A stretch of DNA of 64,000 nt from Zoogloea oleivorans (GCA_030157785.1 JAOAUC010000061.1:62001-126000); one strand, 5' to 3'; shown: positions 27,933 through 39,568, counted from the first letter of the stretch. Program-made: numbers and translations. The notes: generated by a model from the sequence alone, not told the origin.

Positions 27933-27975
27933 TGCTCGATAGCGCACATACGCCGACGGTCTTTCGACCTACCTT
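27933..27975 (+). promoter_or_regulatory. Class II Crp-like promoter of the OYE-exporter operon
   Basis: TGCTCGATAGCGCACATACG at 27933-27952 matches the block with a few changes, and hexamer TACCTT at 27970-27975 is in exact register. The start codon is 79 bp from the block. Confidence 0.55.
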
Positions 27976-28030
27976 GCGTGCCAGTCCCGCCCGTTTCAGT
28001 CTCTTCCAACCTTTACCGACAGGCCCTGTG

Positions 28031-29107
28031 ATGACGACCCTTTTCGACCCCATCCGCATCGGCGACATTGATCTTGCCAACCGCATCGTCATGGCCCCGC
28101 TGACCCGCAATCGGGCGGCGCCCGGGCAGATTCCCGCGCGCCTTTCCATCGAGTACTACCGGCAGCGCGCCAGCGCCGGCCTGATCGTCGCCGAGGCCAC
28201 GCAGATCAGCCCGGCCGGGCAGGGCTATCTGGACACGCCGGGCATCTACAACGCCGCGCAGATTGCCGCCTGGCGACTGGTTACCGACGAGGTGCACGCC
28301 GCCGGCGGGCGCATCGTGGTGCAGCTCTGGCATGTGGGGCGCATCTCGCATGTGTCGCTGCAGCCGGACGGTCAGGCGCCGGTGTCGTCCACCGCCCGGC
28401 GGGCCGATACCAAGACTTTCACCCGTGACGGCTTCGTGGATGTTTCCACGCCCCGCGCCCTGCGCACCGATGAGCTCCCGGCCATCGTGGCGAGCTATCG
28501 GGACGCCGCCCGCAACGCCATCACGGCAGGGTTCGACGGCATCGAAGTGCATGCGGCCAACGGCTACCTGATCGAGCAGTTCCTGCGCGACAGCATCAAC
28601 GACCGTAGTGATGCTTACGGTGGCTCGATCGAAAACCGCACGCGCCTGTTGCTGGAAGTGATGCAGGCCGTCGCCGGCGAGATCGGCGCTGGTCGTTGCG
28701 GGCTGCGCCTGTCGCCGGTCACCCCGGTTAACGGCGCCGGGCCGGACAGCGACCCGCAGGCTCTGTACAACTATGCGGTGGAGCAACTGGCCTCGCTGAA
28801 GCTGGCCTTCCTGCATGTGATCGAAGGTCAGACCGGCGGTGCCCGCGATTGCGCCCCCTTTGACTACGCGGCGCTGCGCAGTCATTTCGACGGTGCCTGG
28901 ATGGTCAATAACGGCTATACACGGCAGATGGCGCTGGATGCGGTGGCCTCAGGGGCGGCCGATCTGGTCGCCTTCGGCCGGCCCTTCATCAGCAACCCCG
29001 ATCTGGTGCGTCGTTTGCGCGACAACGCGCCACTCAACGCCCTCGACGCGAGCACGCTCTACGGTGGCGGTGCCAAGGGCTATACCGACTACCCAAGCCT
29101 GGGCTGA
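28031..29107 (+). CDS. Old Yellow Enzyme family alkene reductase
   Basis: A 358-residue FMN TIM-barrel enzyme that reduces activated C=C bonds (enones, N-ethylmaleimide-type compounds) with NAD(P)H, a detoxification role. Signatures: DLANRIVMAPLTRNRA near the N-terminus, VQLWHVGRISH, FDGIEVHAANGYLIEQFL and SDAYGGSIENR, and the C-terminal phosphate-binding ADLVAFGRPFISNPDL. First gene of a plus-strand unit; the DevC-like permease starts 11 bp after it. The gene has only a weak ribosome site. Confidence 0.93.
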   Translation: MTTLFDPIRIGDIDLANRIVMAPLTRNRAAPGQIPARLSIEYYRQRASAGLIVAEATQISPAGQGYLDTPGIYNAAQIAAWRLVTDEVHAAGGRIVVQLWHVGRISHVSLQPDGQAPVSSTARRADTKTFTRDGFVDVSTPRALRTDELPAIVASYRDAARNAITAGFDGIEVHAANGYLIEQFLRDSINDRSDAYGGSIENRTRLLLEVMQAVAGEIGAGRCGLRLSPVTPVNGAGPDSDPQALYNYAVEQLASLKLAFLHVIEGQTGGARDCAPFDYAALRSHFDGAWMVNNGYTRQMALDAVASGAADLVAFGRPFISNPDLVRRLRDNAPLNALDASTLYGGGAKGYTDYPSLG

Positions 29108-29118
29108 CCGGAGCTTCC

Positions 29119-30279
29119 ATGTTCCAGATCGCACTGAAGATGCTGTTCGGTGATCGCGGAAAATACTTCGGGATCATTACCGGCATCGCCCTCGCATCCC
29201 TGCTGATGATCCAGCAGCCGGGCATCCTGATCTCGATCTTCTCGCGCACCTACAGCTTCATTTCCGATGTGGCGCTGCCCGACATCTGGGTCATGGACCC
29301 GATGGTCAAGTATGTGGATGACTCGCAGCCCATGCTCGACACCGAGCTCTACCGCATCCGTGGCGTGAAGGGCGTCGAATGGGCGGTGCCGCTCTACAAG
29401 GGCAACCAGCGCGTGCGCCTGGCCGACGGGCAACTGGTCGGCTCCAACCTGCTGGGGCTGGACGACGCCACGCTGATCGGCGGTCCGGCGGTGATGCTCA
29501 AGGGGCGCCTGGCCGACCTGCGCCTGCCCGACGCGGTCATCGTCGACGAGGCCGGCGCCACCGGTCGCCTGGCCAAGCCGGCGACCACCCCGGAGGGCAA
29601 GCCGACCCCGCTGCAGGTGGGCGACATCCTCGAAATCAACGACAAGCGGGCACTGGTGGTGGGCATTGCCCAGGCCCGCGCAACCTTCCAGTCGCAGCCG
29701 ATCATCTACACCACCTATACCCGGGCAACCAGCTTCGCCCTGTCGGAGCGCAAGCAGCTCAGCTACATCCTGGTGAAGGCCAAGAGCGACGAATCCCTGC
29801 AGACGGTGGCCCGGCGCATCACCCACGATACGGGCATGGCGGCGCGCACGGCGCAGGAGTTCAAGGACATGACCTTCCGCTACATCCTCAACAACACCTC
29901 GATCCTCACCAACTTCGGCTTCGTGGTGGTGGTCGGCTTCATCGTCGGCGCGGCGGTAACCGGACAGATTTTCTATAACTTCACCCTCGACAACCTGCGC
30001 TACTTCGCGGTCTTCAAGGCCATGGGCGCCACCGACCGCATGCTGCGCCGGATGATCCTGCTGCAGGCGCTGCTGGTGGGTTTTGTCGGCTTCGGGCTGG
30101 GGGCCGGTGCCACGGCCCTGTTTGCCGCGGCTACCCGGGGCAGGGCCGGTCTGTCGATGACGCTCAACTGGGAGCTGCTGGTGGGCAGCGGTATCGCGGT
30201 GGCCCTGATCGTGCTGTTCGCCGCGTTGATCAGCGTGCGCAAGGTGCTGCGCCTCGAACCGGCGGTGGTGTTCAAGTGA
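29119..30279 (+). CDS. ABC exporter permease, DevC type
   Basis: A 386-residue inner-membrane permease of the MacB/FtsX class, closest in pattern to DevC of heterocyst glycolipid exporters. TM1 is near residues 15-35 (YFGIITGIALASLLMIQQPG), a large periplasmic domain spans about 45-270, and three C-terminal helices follow from FGFVVVVGFIVGAAVTGQIF to the last LVGSGIAVALIVLFAALISV. Its stop codon overlaps the GTG of the ATPase gene (GTGA). Works with the next two genes and the outer membrane factor as a DevBCA-TolC-like exporter; cargo unknown. Confidence 0.88.
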   Translation: MFQIALKMLFGDRGKYFGIITGIALASLLMIQQPGILISIFSRTYSFISDVALPDIWVMDPMVKYVDDSQPMLDTELYRIRGVKGVEWAVPLYKGNQRVRLADGQLVGSNLLGLDDATLIGGPAVMLKGRLADLRLPDAVIVDEAGATGRLAKPATTPEGKPTPLQVGDILEINDKRALVVGIAQARATFQSQPIIYTTYTRATSFALSERKQLSYILVKAKSDESLQTVARRITHDTGMAARTAQEFKDMTFRYILNNTSILTNFGFVVVVGFIVGAAVTGQIFYNFTLDNLRYFAVFKAMGATDRMLRRMILLQALLVGFVGFGLGAGATALFAAATRGRAGLSMTLNWELLVGSGIAVALIVLFAALISVRKVLRLEPAVVFK

Positions 30280-30992
30280 GCGACCCCGTCACACCGGCAA
30301 CGCCCACGCTCGCTGTGCGCTGCAGCGGCATCACCAAGCACTACGGCGTCGGTGAAGCCCAGGTGCTGGCGCTGCGGGGTATCGATCTGGACGTGCGGGC
30401 GGGGGAGCTGCTGATGCTCGTCGGCCCCTCGGGCTGCGGCAAGACGACGCTGATCTCGGTGATCGCCGGCATCCTCGACCAGGACGAGGGCAGCTGCATG
30501 CTCTTCGGGCGCGACATCAAGCAGTTTTCGCAGGAAGAGCGGGTGAGCTACCGGGGCAAGAACATCGGCTTCGTGTTCCAGTCCTTCAACCTGATTCCGA
30601 CGCTCACCGCGGCCGAGAACGTCGCCATCCCGCTGCTCATCAACGGCATGAAGATGGATGCGGCTCTTGTCGAGGCCCGCGAGCGTTTGCGCGAGGTGAG
30701 CCTCGAAGGGCGCGAGGAATCCCTGCCGACCCAGCTTTCCGGCGGCCAGCAGCAGCGGGTCGCCATTGCCCGGGCCCTGGTGCACAAACCCAAGCTGGTG
30801 GTGTGCGACGAACCGACCAGTGCCCTCGACGGCGAAACCGGCCGCAAGGTGATGGAAGTGCTCAAGCAGCTTGCCGTGGGCAGCGACCGCGCCCTGGTGA
30901 TCGTCACCCACGATTCGCGTATCTACGACTTTGCCGACCGCATTGCCCACATGGAAGACGGTCGCATCGTCAGCGTTGATGAGTCGCACTGA
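30276..30992 (+). CDS. ABC exporter ATPase, DevA type
   Basis: A 238-residue nucleotide-binding subunit. Walker A is [10 protein letters not shown], the Q-loop region [14 protein letters not shown], the signature [15 protein letters not shown], Walker [13 protein letters not shown] and the switch His in [14 protein letters not shown]. It belongs to the MacB/LolD class that powers mechanotransmission exporters. GTG start overlapping the DevC-like stop; the HlyD-like gene starts 18 bp later. Confidence 0.92.
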   Translation: MSDPVTPATPTLAVRCSGITKHYGVGEAQVLALRGIDLDVRAGELLMLVGPSGCGKTTLISVIAGILDQDEGSCMLFGRDIKQFSQEERVSYRGKNIGFVFQSFNLIPTLTAAENVAIPLLINGMKMDAALVEARERLREVSLEGREESLPTQLSGGQQQRVAIARALVHKPKLVVCDEPTSALDGETGRKVMEVLKQLAVGSDRALVIVTHDSRIYDFADRIAHMEDGRIVSVDESH

Positions 30993-31010
30993 GTGGCGAC
31001 GGAGAACCGC

Positions 31011-31994
31011 ATGAACCTCAAGAACAAGATCCTTCCAGGCATTGCGGCCCTTGGGCTGCTGATTGCCGTCGTGGTGGCCATCCAGGCCGAGCAGAAAACG
31101 CCGCCGGCCCAGCCTGTCGCACAACCGGCGCAGGCACCCTTCAAGTCCTACATCGGTGGTGCCGGGCTGATCGAGGCGAGCAGCAACAACATCCACATCG
31201 GCACCGGCCTGGCCGGTATCGTCAAGACGGTTTTCGTCAAGGTTGGCCAGCCGGTCAAGGCGGGGGCACCCTTGTTCCATATTGACGACCGGGAGCTGCA
31301 GGCGGCCCTGCTGATCAAGGACGCCAATGTGCTGAAGGCCAAGGCTGCGGTGGAAGAGGCCAGGGCGACGCTGGAAGACGCCCGTTCCCAGTACGCGCTG
31401 GTGAGCAGCGCCGGCGACCGGCGCGCGGTCAGCATCGACGACGTGCAGAAGCGCCGCAACGCCGAACTGCTGGCCAAAGCCCGGCTGGAAAGCGCCCGCG
31501 CGGCGGTTATCGCCAGCGACGCGGATGTGAAGTCCACCCGCACCGGCATCGAGCGCCTGACGGTGCGTGCGCCCATCGACGGTGAAGTCATGCAGGTCAA
31601 TATCCGCCCTGGCGAGTTTGCCCAGGCCGGGGTGCTGAGCACGCCGCTGGTGATGATGGGCAATCTCGACCTGCTCTACGTGCGCGTCAATATCGACGAA
31701 AACGACGCCTGGCGCTTCAAGCCGCAAACCCCGGCAGCGGCCACCATGCGCGGCAACCGGGATCTGAAGACGATGCTCAGCTTCGTGCGCGTCGAGCCCT
31801 ACGTGACGCCGAAGCAGTCGCTCACCGGGGCCAGCACCGAACGGGTGGACACCCGGGTACTGCAGGTGCTCTACAGCTTCCGCCGCGACGCGCTGCCGGC
31901 CTATGTGGGGCAGCAGATGGACGTGTTCATCGAGACGCCGGAGCTGCCGACGCCGGTGGTACCGCTTGCCGTGGCGCGGGAGGAGGGAAAGTGA
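31011..31994 (+). CDS. Membrane fusion protein, DevB/HlyD type
   Basis: A 327-residue periplasmic adaptor. The ATG at 31011 is preferred because GGAGA is 5 bases upstream; a GTG at 30993 is in frame. One N-terminal helix (ILPGIAALGLLIAVVVAIQA) anchors it; the lipoyl half-motif AGIVKTVFVKVGQPVKAGAPLFHIDDRE and its return RLTVRAPIDGEVMQVNIRPGEF flank an alpha-hairpin. It bridges the DevCA-like pump and the outer membrane factor encoded next, whose start overlaps its stop. Confidence 0.9.
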   Translation: MNLKNKILPGIAALGLLIAVVVAIQAEQKTPPAQPVAQPAQAPFKSYIGGAGLIEASSNNIHIGTGLAGIVKTVFVKVGQPVKAGAPLFHIDDRELQAALLIKDANVLKAKAAVEEARATLEDARSQYALVSSAGDRRAVSIDDVQKRRNAELLAKARLESARAAVIASDADVKSTRTGIERLTVRAPIDGEVMQVNIRPGEFAQAGVLSTPLVMMGNLDLLYVRVNIDENDAWRFKPQTPAAATMRGNRDLKTMLSFVRVEPYVTPKQSLTGASTERVDTRVLQVLYSFRRDALPAYVGQQMDVFIETPELPTPVVPLAVAREEGK

Positions 31995-33478
31995 AGACCG
32001 TGCGCAAGGGCCGTGTCTGCCTGCCCGCCGTGCTGGCTGCGTTGCTGGGCGGCTGCGTGGCGGTGGGCCCCGATTACACGGCCCCGGCGCTTGCCGCGCC
32101 GGCCCGCTGGAGCGAAACGCCGGATGCTGCCGAGGCCGCGCCGCTGCTTGAGCAGCGCGCCTGGTGGCAGGCCTTTGGCGATCCGCAGCTCAACGCCCTG
32201 ATCGATGAGGCCAGCCGCAGCAACCTCGACCTGGCCCAGGCCCGGGCGCGCATCGTGCAGGCCCGCTCGGATCTCGTGATTGCCGGGGCGGCGCGCCTGC
32301 CGGTGGTGAATGCCGGCGCTTCGGTGACGCGCAGCGACAGCAGCAACAATACCGCGGCGTCGGCCTTTGCTGCCAACAAGGGGCCGGGCAGCGTGTATCT
32401 GGCCGGCTTTGACGCGAGCTGGGAAGTCGATGTGTTCGGCGGCGTGCGCCGCGGCGTCGAAGCGGCCGGGGCGCGGGTTGATGCCAGCATCGAGAGCCTG
32501 CACGCCACCCGGCTGACCCTGCTCGGCGAGCTGGTCCGCAACTACATCGAACTGCGTTCAAGCCAGGCGGAGCTCGACATCGCCCGGCGCAGTGTCGAGG
32601 CCCAGCAGCAGACCGTCGATGTCACGCGGGAGCGCTACCGGCTCGGCCTGACCAGCTATCTCGACGTGGCCCAGGCCGACGCGCAACGGGCCACCACGGC
32701 GTCCACCATCCCGACCCTCACGGCGGCCATCAAGCAGTCGATCCACCGCCTCGCCATCCTGAGCGGGCAGGCGCCCGATGCGCTCAAGCCAGCCTTGTTG
32801 GAGGCGCGGCCGCTGCCCGGCTACACGGGCTTCGCCGCCACCGGCCTGCCGTCGGAACTGCTGTCCCGCCGGCCCGACCTGCGTCTGGCCGAGCGCAAGC
32901 TGGCGGCGGCATCTGCCGACATCGGCGTGGCTACCGCCGGGCTGTATCCGAAGTTTGATCTGACCCTCGGACTCGGCCTGCAAAGCAATGACGCATCGCG
33001 CTTTCTGGAACGTTCGAGCCGTTACTGGTCGGTGATTCCGGGGGTATCGCTGCCGGTCTTCAATGGTGGACGGACCACTGCGCTGATCGAGGGCAAGCGG
33101 GCGGCTTACGACGAAGCCCTGGCCGCTTACCGGGCCGCCTTCAACACGGCGCTGGAAGACGTGGAGAATGCCCTGGCGGCGTATTACGCCGAAGCGGCCC
33201 GACGGCAAACCCTGGAGGAGGCCGTCTCCGCCAGTACCCAGGCCGTGACGCTGGCCAAGGATCGCTACCGGCGCGGGCTCACCACCTTTCTGGATGTGCT
33301 GACGGCCGAGAACTCCCTGTTCACGGCCGAGCGCAGCCTGAGCCAGTCGAAGGCCGGCGTGCTGACCGATCTGGTGTCGCTCCATAAAGCGCTGGGCGGT
33401 GGCTGGAACACCGCCGACGCTCAGGCCGACAGCAGCGCCCTGGCCCGTTCGACCACGTCCTCCACGGTAAAGCCGTAG
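31991..33478 (+). CDS. Outer membrane efflux factor (NodT family lipoprotein)
   Basis: A 495-residue TolC-like channel. GTG start with GGAGG upstream, overlapping the preceding stop. The signal peptide ends in a lipobox [22 protein letters not shown] is typical of the NodT group. Two repeats of the OEP fold follow, with [24 protein letters not shown] in the middle. The C-terminus ([18 protein letters not shown]...LGGGW) runs past the usual family end, and its last 58 bp overlap the tail of the convergent transketolase gene. Confidence 0.92.
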   Translation: MKTVRKGRVCLPAVLAALLGGCVAVGPDYTAPALAAPARWSETPDAAEAAPLLEQRAWWQAFGDPQLNALIDEASRSNLDLAQARARIVQARSDLVIAGAARLPVVNAGASVTRSDSSNNTAASAFAANKGPGSVYLAGFDASWEVDVFGGVRRGVEAAGARVDASIESLHATRLTLLGELVRNYIELRSSQAELDIARRSVEAQQQTVDVTRERYRLGLTSYLDVAQADAQRATTASTIPTLTAAIKQSIHRLAILSGQAPDALKPALLEARPLPGYTGFAATGLPSELLSRRPDLRLAERKLAAASADIGVATAGLYPKFDLTLGLGLQSNDASRFLERSSRYWSVIPGVSLPVFNGGRTTALIEGKRAAYDEALAAYRAAFNTALEDVENALAAYYAEAARRQTLEEAVSASTQAVTLAKDRYRRGLTTFLDVLTAENSLFTAERSLSQSKAGVLTDLVSLHKALGGGWNTADAQADSSALARSTTSSTVKP

Positions 33479-35487
33479 GCGCGCAGCAATTCGCCTGCCG
33501 GGGCCGAGGCGCCGAAGCGCTCGACCCCGAGCATCGCGCCCCGGTCGCCCACATAGCGGTGCCAGCCCTGCGCAACGCCCATCTCCACCGCCAGGCGCAG
33601 TGGTATGTTCGGCGGCAGCACGAGGTCGCGGTAGGTGGGCGGCTGGGCGTCGAAGAGTTCCCAGCTGGGCATCGATACGCAGCGCACGGCAAAGCCCTCG
33701 GTCCGCAGGATTTCGGCAGCGGCGACAATCAGCGCCACTTCGGAGCCGCTGGCGATGAGGATCAGCCGTGGCGGGCGCAAGGGCGTGTCGCTCAGCACGT
33801 AGGCGCCGCGGCGCAGGCCGTTGGCGCTGGCGTAGCGCTGGCGGTCGAGGGTCGGCAGATCCTGGCGGGTCAGCACCAGCAGCACCGGACCATCGCGGGA
33901 CTCCACCGCCACGCGCCAGGCCACGGCGGTTTCATTGGCGTCGGCCGGGCGGATCACCGTGAGCCCGGGAATGGCCCGCAGGCTGGCCAGCTGTTCCACC
34001 GGCTGGTGGGTCGGGCCGTCTTCGCCGACAGCGATGCTGTCGTGGGTGAAGACATGCACCACGTGCAGGCCCATCAGCGCCGCCAGGCGGATCGCCGGGC
34101 GCAGGTAATCCGAGAAGATCAGGAAGGTGGCGCCGTAGGGCACGCAGCCGCCGTGGGCGGCCAGGCCATTGACGATGGCGCCCATGGCGTGTTCGCGCAC
34201 GCCGAAGTGCAGGTTGCGGCCGGCGTGGCTCCAGCCACCGCCATCCGAGCCTTGCTGGTCGGTGTTGGTGCCGGCCGGCGGGTTGAAGTCGCCAAGGCCC
34301 TTGAGAGCGGTCTTGGTGGACGGGTCGAGATCGGCCGAGCCGCCGGTGAGGGCCGGCAGGCGTGCAGCGATGGCATTCATCACGCGCCCCGAGGCAACCC
34401 GCGTGGCCATGCCGGTGGCGTCGGCAGGAAAGTCCGGAATGTCCCGGTCCCAGCCGGGTGGCAGCCCGCCGCGCAGGCTGCGCTGGAGTTCGTCGGCCAG
34501 CTCCGGAAAGGCCTCCGTGTAGGCGGCCATGCGGATGTTCCAGGCAGCTTCGAGCCTTGCGCCACGCGAGACTGCCTCGCGCAGGTGGGCGAGGACGGCC
34601 TCCGGAATCAGGAAGGGCGGCTCGGCAGGCCAGCCGAGGGCCGCCTTGGTCAGGCGCACTTCCTCAATGCCGAGCGGTGAGCCGTGGGCCTCGAAACTGC
34701 CTTCCTTGTGCGGCGAGCCATAGCCGATGAGCGTGCGTACCAGGATCAGCGAGGGGCGCCGGGTTTCGCCCCGGGCGGCTTCCAGTGCGGCAAAGATGGC
34801 TGCCACGTCGTTGCCGTCGGCAAGCGTGATCGTGTGCCAGCCGCAGGCTTCAAAGTTGGCGGCGCTGTCTTCGGTAAAGCTGATGTCGGTGCCGGCCGAC
34901 AGGGTCACGCGGTTGTCGTCGTAGAGGCAGATCAGCTTGCCCAGTTGCAGGTGTCCGGCCAGCGACACCGCCTCATGGACGACGCCTTCCATCAGGTCGC
35001 CGTCGCCGGCCAGCACGTAAGTGTGATGGTCGATGATGGTGTGGCCAGGGCGGTTGTAACGGGCCGCCAGCTGGGCTTCGGCGATGGCCATGCCGACGGC
35101 GTTGGCGAAGCCCTGGCCGAGGGGGCCGGTGGTGACTTCGATGCCCGGCGTGTGACCGCGTTCCGGGTGGCCCGGGGCCTTGCTGCCGAGCTGGCGGAAG
35201 TTGCGGATGTCGTCGAGGCTCAGCGCAAAACCGCACAGGTGAAGCAGGCTGTAGAGCAGCATCGAGCCGTGCCCGGCCGACAGCACGAAGCGGTCGCGGT
35301 CGGCCCAGTCCGGGTTGCGCGGGTTGAAGCGCAGCAGGCGGCTCCACAGCGTGTAGGCCATCGGGGCGGCGCCGAGGGGCAGGCCGGGGTGGCCGCTGTT
35401 GGCCTTCTGGATCGCATCCACCGACAGAAAGCGGAGGGTGTCGATGCACTGCCGGTCGAGGGCGGCAGCGGGGATGAGGGGGCTCAT
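33421..35487 (-). CDS. tkt: Transketolase
   Basis: A 688-residue thiamine-diphosphate enzyme that moves two-carbon units between pentose-phosphate sugars. Visible: [15 protein letters not shown], the ThDP motif [13 protein letters not shown] with YDDNRVTL, the catalytic Glu region [16 protein letters not shown] and [23 protein letters not shown], and a C-terminal domain with [13 protein letters not shown]. Length is normal. Last gene of tal-pgi-pgm-xfp-tkt; its ATG overlaps the phosphoketolase stop (ATGA), and its 3' end overlaps the convergent outer membrane factor gene by 58 bp. Confidence 0.95.
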   Translation of the reverse strand: MSPLIPAAALDRQCIDTLRFLSVDAIQKANSGHPGLPLGAAPMAYTLWSRLLRFNPRNPDWADRDRFVLSAGHGSMLLYSLLHLCGFALSLDDIRNFRQLGSKAPGHPERGHTPGIEVTTGPLGQGFANAVGMAIAEAQLAARYNRPGHTIIDHHTYVLAGDGDLMEGVVHEAVSLAGHLQLGKLICLYDDNRVTLSAGTDISFTEDSAANFEACGWHTITLADGNDVAAIFAALEAARGETRRPSLILVRTLIGYGSPHKEGSFEAHGSPLGIEEVRLTKAALGWPAEPPFLIPEAVLAHLREAVSRGARLEAAWNIRMAAYTEAFPELADELQRSLRGGLPPGWDRDIPDFPADATGMATRVASGRVMNAIAARLPALTGGSADLDPSTKTALKGLGDFNPPAGTNTDQQGSDGGGWSHAGRNLHFGVREHAMGAIVNGLAAHGGCVPYGATFLIFSDYLRPAIRLAALMGLHVVHVFTHDSIAVGEDGPTHQPVEQLASLRAIPGLTVIRPADANETAVAWRVAVESRDGPVLLVLTRQDLPTLDRQRYASANGLRRGAYVLSDTPLRPPRLILIASGSEVALIVAAAEILRTEGFAVRCVSMPSWELFDAQPPTYRDLVLPPNIPLRLAVEMGVAQGWHRYVGDRGAMLGVERFGASAPAGELLRAYGFTVEDVVERARALLSA

Positions 35488-37853
35488 GCGCGCGGCCCCG
35501 TCCATTGCCAGTCGCGTACTTCGGGCATGTCCTCGCCGTGTTCGCTGACCCACGCCTTGTGGCGGGCGATGGTCTGGCGGTAGCGCTCGGTGGCTTCGTC
35601 GACCCGGTTGCGCAGGCGCGGGATGCGCCGGATGGCGTCGAGGGCGAGCTGGTAGCGATCCATGTTGTTGAGCACCACCATGTCGAAGGGGGTGGTGGTC
35701 GAGCCTTCTTCCTTGTAGCCGCGCACGTGCAGGTTGGCGTGGTTGTGGCGCCGGTAGGTGAGGCGGTGGATCAGCCAGGGGTAGCCGTGGAAGGCGAAGA
35801 CGACGGGCTTGTCGCGGGTAAACAAGGCGTCGAAGGCGTCGTCGTCGAGGCCGTGGGGGTGTTCGGCGGGGGGCTGCAGGGTCATCAGATCCACCACGTT
35901 CACCAGGCGGATGCGGATGTCCGGCACGTAGTCGTGGAGCAGCGTCACGGCGGCCAGGGTTTCGAGGGTCGGCACGTCGCCGGCGCAGGCCATGACCACG
36001 TCGGGTTCGCCCGCGTCGTTGCTGGCCCAGTCCCAGACGCCGGCGCCGGCGGTGCAGTGGCGGATCGCCGCATCGATGTCGAGCCACTGCCATTCCGGCT
36101 GCTTGCCGGCGATGATCAGGTTCACGTAGTTGCGGCTTTTCAGGCAGTGGTCGGTGACGGCCAGCAGGCAGTTGGCGTCGGGGGCCAGGTAGATGCGCAC
36201 CACCTCCGGACTCTTGTTGGCCACGTGGTCGATGAAGCCCGGGTCCTGGTGCGAGAAGCCGTTGTGATCCTGGCGCCACACGTGGGAGGTGAGCAGGTAG
36301 TTGAGGGACGCCACCGGCTTTCGCCACGGGATCTGGCGGCACACCTTGAGCCACTTGGCGTGCTGGTTGAACATCGAATCGATGATGTGGATGAAGGCCT
36401 CGTAGCACGAGAACAGGCCGTGGCGGCCGGTGAGCAGATAGCCTTCGAGCCAGCCTTCGCAGAGGTGTTCGGAGAGCACTTCCATCACCCGGCCGTCGGC
36501 CGAGAGCTGGTCGTCGCCGGTTTCGATGTCGGCCATCCAGGCCTTGCCGCTCATGTCGATGACGGCGCCGAGGCGGTTGGAGGCGGTTTCGTCGGGGCCG
36601 AAGAGGCGGAAGTTGGCCTCGGGCAGGTTGAGTCGCATCACTTCGGCCAGAAAGCTGCCCATCACGCGGGTGGCTTCGGCCCGGACGCTGCCCGGTGTGA
36701 GCACGGCAAGCGCGAAGTCGCGGAATTCGGGCATCACCAGCGGCACCAGCAGTTCGCCGCCGTTGGCGTGGGGGTTGGCGCCCATGCGGCGCGGGCCGGT
36801 GGGGGCCAGGCTGGCGAATTCGGCGTGGAGGCTGCCGGTGGCATCGAAGAGTTCTTCAGGGGCGTAGCTGCGCATCCAGTCTTCGAGCTGGCGGATGTGT
36901 TCGGGTGTCTTGAAGTCGGCGATGGGAACCTGGTGGGCGCGCCAGGTGCCTTCCACCGGCAGCTTGTCGACGGTTTTCGGGCCGGTCCAGCCCTTGGGCG
37001 TCTGCAGCACGATCATCGGCCACAGCGGGCGCGGCGGCGGCCGGGGCGCATCGGGGGCGCGGGCGGCGGCCTGGATCGCCCGGATGTCGGCCAGCACGCT
37101 GTCGAGGGTGGTGGCCATCTGTTCGTGCATCGCCATCGGCTCGTCGCCAACGACAAAATGCGGCGCGTAGCCGTAGCCGCGGAACAGTTCGGCGAGTTCG
37201 GCGTGGCCGATGCGCGCCAGCACGGTGGGGTTGGCGATCTTGTAGCCGTTGAGGTGGAGGATGGGCAGCACCGCGCCGTCCCGGGCCGGGTTGAGGAACT
37301 TGTTGGAGTGCCAGCTGGTGGCCAGCGCGCCGGTTTCGGCTTCGCCGTCGCCGACGATGCAGGCCACGATCAGGCCCGGATTGTCGAAGGCCGCCCCGTA
37401 GGCGTGGGCCAGGGAATAGCCCAGCTCGCCGCCTTCGTGGATCGAGCCGGGGGTTTCCGGCGCTACGTGGCTGGGAATGCCGTAAGGCCACGAGAACTGC
37501 CGGAACAAGGCCTGCATGCCGTCCCGGTCCTGGCTGATGTCAGGATAGGTTTCGCTGTACGAGCCTTCGAGGTAGGTGCTCGCCACCAGGCCCGGCCCGC
37601 CGTGCCCGGGGCCGATGATGTTGATCATGTCGAGGTCGTGATCCTTGATCAGCCGGTTCAGGTGCACATAGACAAAGTTCAGCCCCGGAGTGGTGCCCCA
37701 GTGGCCGAGCAGGCGCGGCTTGATGTGCGCAAGGCTCAGCGGTTCTTCGAGCAGCGGGTTGGCGCGAAGGTAGATCTGCCCGACGGACAGATAGTTGGCG
37801 GCCCGCCACCAGGCGTGCATGCGGTGGAGAAGGTCGGGGCTGAGCGTGGTCAT
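35484..37853 (-). CDS. xfp: Phosphoketolase
   Basis: A 789-residue ThDP enzyme that splits xylulose-5-phosphate and/or fructose-6-phosphate into acetyl phosphate plus an aldose phosphate. Signatures: [15 protein letters not shown] with EGSYSE, the ThDP motif [22 protein letters not shown], and [19 protein letters not shown] 37853 (GGGAGC upstream) gives the usual family N-terminus; a GTG at 37919 would add 22 residues and overlap the phosphoglucomutase stop. No acetate kinase or phosphotransacetylase gene is in view, so the fate of acetyl phosphate must be elsewhere. Confidence 0.95.
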   Translation of the reverse strand: MTTLSPDLLHRMHAWWRAANYLSVGQIYLRANPLLEEPLSLAHIKPRLLGHWGTTPGLNFVYVHLNRLIKDHDLDMINIIGPGHGGPGLVASTYLEGSYSETYPDISQDRDGMQALFRQFSWPYGIPSHVAPETPGSIHEGGELGYSLAHAYGAAFDNPGLIVACIVGDGEAETGALATSWHSNKFLNPARDGAVLPILHLNGYKIANPTVLARIGHAELAELFRGYGYAPHFVVGDEPMAMHEQMATTLDSVLADIRAIQAAARAPDAPRPPPRPLWPMIVLQTPKGWTGPKTVDKLPVEGTWRAHQVPIADFKTPEHIRQLEDWMRSYAPEELFDATGSLHAEFASLAPTGPRRMGANPHANGGELLVPLVMPEFRDFALAVLTPGSVRAEATRVMGSFLAEVMRLNLPEANFRLFGPDETASNRLGAVIDMSGKAWMADIETGDDQLSADGRVMEVLSEHLCEGWLEGYLLTGRHGLFSCYEAFIHIIDSMFNQHAKWLKVCRQIPWRKPVASLNYLLTSHVWRQDHNGFSHQDPGFIDHVANKSPEVVRIYLAPDANCLLAVTDHCLKSRNYVNLIIAGKQPEWQWLDIDAAIRHCTAGAGVWDWASNDAGEPDVVMACAGDVPTLETLAAVTLLHDYVPDIRIRLVNVVDLMTLQPPAEHPHGLDDDAFDALFTRDKPVVFAFHGYPWLIHRLTYRRHNHANLHVRGYKEEGSTTTPFDMVVLNNMDRYQLALDAIRRIPRLRNRVDEATERYRQTIARHKAWVSEHGEDMPEVRDWQWTGPRA

Positions 37854-37915
37854 GATCGGTGCTCCCGTAAGGGTGTCAGTCGAAGGGCCGGATTGACCGG
37901 GGCAAATAAAGGGGC

Positions 37916-39568
37916 TCACTGGCCGGCGAGCGCGGCGTCCACGATGCTCTGCGCTTCGTCCAGCAGGCGCTGCAAATGGGCCAGGCTGTGGAAACTCTCA
38001 GCGTAGATCTTGTAGATGTCTTCGGTGCCCGAAGGGCGGGCGGCGAACCAGCCTTTTTGCGTGATCACCTTGATCCCGCCGATTGGCGCGCCGTTGCCGG
38101 GGGCCGTGTCGAGCACCTGCTCGATGGGGTCGCCGGCGAGTTCGCTGCGGGTGATCTGCTGCGGGGTGAGACGCGCCAGTGCGGCCTTGCGGGCCGGGGT
38201 GGCGGGGGCGTCAAGGCGATCGCTGAAGACTTCGCCGAGATCGGCGCCCAGCGCCGTGTACAGCACGCCGAGGTCGATGCCACTGTGGGCGGAGATCTCG
38301 GCCGACAGCAGCGCAGCCACAATGCCGTCCTTGTCGGTGGTCCACACGCTGCCGTCACGGCGCAGAAAGCTGGCGCCGGCGCTTTCCTCGCCGGCAAAGC
38401 CGAGACTGCCGTCGAACAGGCCGTCGGCAAACCACTTGAAGCCGACCGGAAGTTCGACCACCGGGCGCCCGAGCCTGGCCGCCACGCGCGGGATCATCGC
38501 GCTGCCGACCACGGTGGTGCCGATGGCGGCGGCCGCGTTCCACCGGGGCCGGTTGCGAAACAGGTAGTCGACGGCGACGCTGAGGTAGTGGTTGGCTGGC
38601 AGCAGGCCGGCGGCAGGGGTGACGATGCCGTGGCGGTCGTGGTCGGTGTCGCAGGCGAAGGCGATGTCGAAGTGATCCTTCAGCCCGACCAGCCCCTGCA
38701 TGGCCCAGGGCGAGGACGGGTCCATCCGGATCTTGCCGTCCCGGTCCACCGCCATGAAGGCGAACTGCGGATCGACGGTTTCGCTGATCACGTCGAGGTC
38801 GAGCCGGTAGTGCTCGGCGATCCGCCGCCAGTAGTGCACGCCGGCACCTCCCAGCGGGTTGACGCCCATGTGCAGGCCGCTGCGCCTGATCGCGTCAAAG
38901 TCGATGATGCTGCCCAGGTCGGCCACGTAGGCGCCCAGGTAATCGTGTGCATGAGTGGTGGCGGCCAGTCGCGCCTCGCTCAGGGGCATGCGCCGGACGT
39001 CCTTCAGGCCGCCTTCGAGCAGGGCGTTGGCGCGGTCCTGGATGTGCCGGGTGATGTCGCTGTCGGCGGGGCCGCCGTTGGGCGGGTTGTACTTGAGGCC
39101 GCCGCTGTCCGGCGGATTGTGGGACGGGGTGATCACGATGCCGTCGGCAAGGCGGCTGCGACGCCCCCGGTTGCAGGCCAGGATGGCGTGGGAGACCGCC
39201 GGAGTGGGGGTGAAGTCGCCACCGCTGGCGATCATCGTGTCTACGCCGTTGGCGGCCAGCACTTCCAGCACCGTTTCGAAGGCGGGGCCGGACAGGGCGT
39301 GGGTATCGATGCCGACAAACAGCGGGCCGTCGATGCCGCGTGCCTTGCGGGTGTCGCAAATGGCCTGGCTGATGGCCAGCACATGTGCCTCGTTGAAGCT
39401 GCGCGTGAAGGCGCTGCCCCGATGGCCGGAGGTGCCGAAGGCGACGCGCTGGGCGGCGATGCCCGGGTCGGGCGTGAATGCGGTGTAGGCGGCCAGCAGT
39501 GCGGCAACATCCACCAGCAGGGCCGGCGGGGCGGGCAGACCGGCGAGGGGGCTGAGCGAGGGGGTCAT
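37916..39568 (-). CDS. pgm: Phosphoglucomutase
   Basis: A 550-residue alpha-D-phosphohexomutase interconverting glucose-1-P and glucose-6-P. Visible: [19 protein letters not shown], the phosphoserine loop [19 protein letters not shown], the metal loop [13 protein letters not shown], the sugar loop [11 protein letters not shown] and the C-terminal phosphate site [17 protein letters not shown]. It overlaps pgi by 4 bp. In this operon it can link glycogen or UDP-glucose (also the NdvB substrate precursor) with the pentose-phosphate shunt. Confidence 0.95.
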   Translation of the reverse strand: MTPSLSPLAGLPAPPALLVDVAALLAAYTAFTPDPGIAAQRVAFGTSGHRGSAFTRSFNEAHVLAISQAICDTRKARGIDGPLFVGIDTHALSGPAFETVLEVLAANGVDTMIASGGDFTPTPAVSHAILACNRGRRSRLADGIVITPSHNPPDSGGLKYNPPNGGPADSDITRHIQDRANALLEGGLKDVRRMPLSEARLAATTHAHDYLGAYVADLGSIIDFDAIRRSGLHMGVNPLGGAGVHYWRRIAEHYRLDLDVISETVDPQFAFMAVDRDGKIRMDPSSPWAMQGLVGLKDHFDIAFACDTDHDRHGIVTPAAGLLPANHYLSVAVDYLFRNRPRWNAAAAIGTTVVGSAMIPRVAARLGRPVVELPVGFKWFADGLFDGSLGFAGEESAGASFLRRDGSVWTTDKDGIVAALLSAEISAHSGIDLGVLYTALGADLGEVFSDRLDAPATPARKAALARLTPQQITRSELAGDPIEQVLDTAPGNGAPIGGIKVITQKGWFAARPSGTEDIYKIYAESFHSLAHLQRLLDEAQSIVDAALAGQ

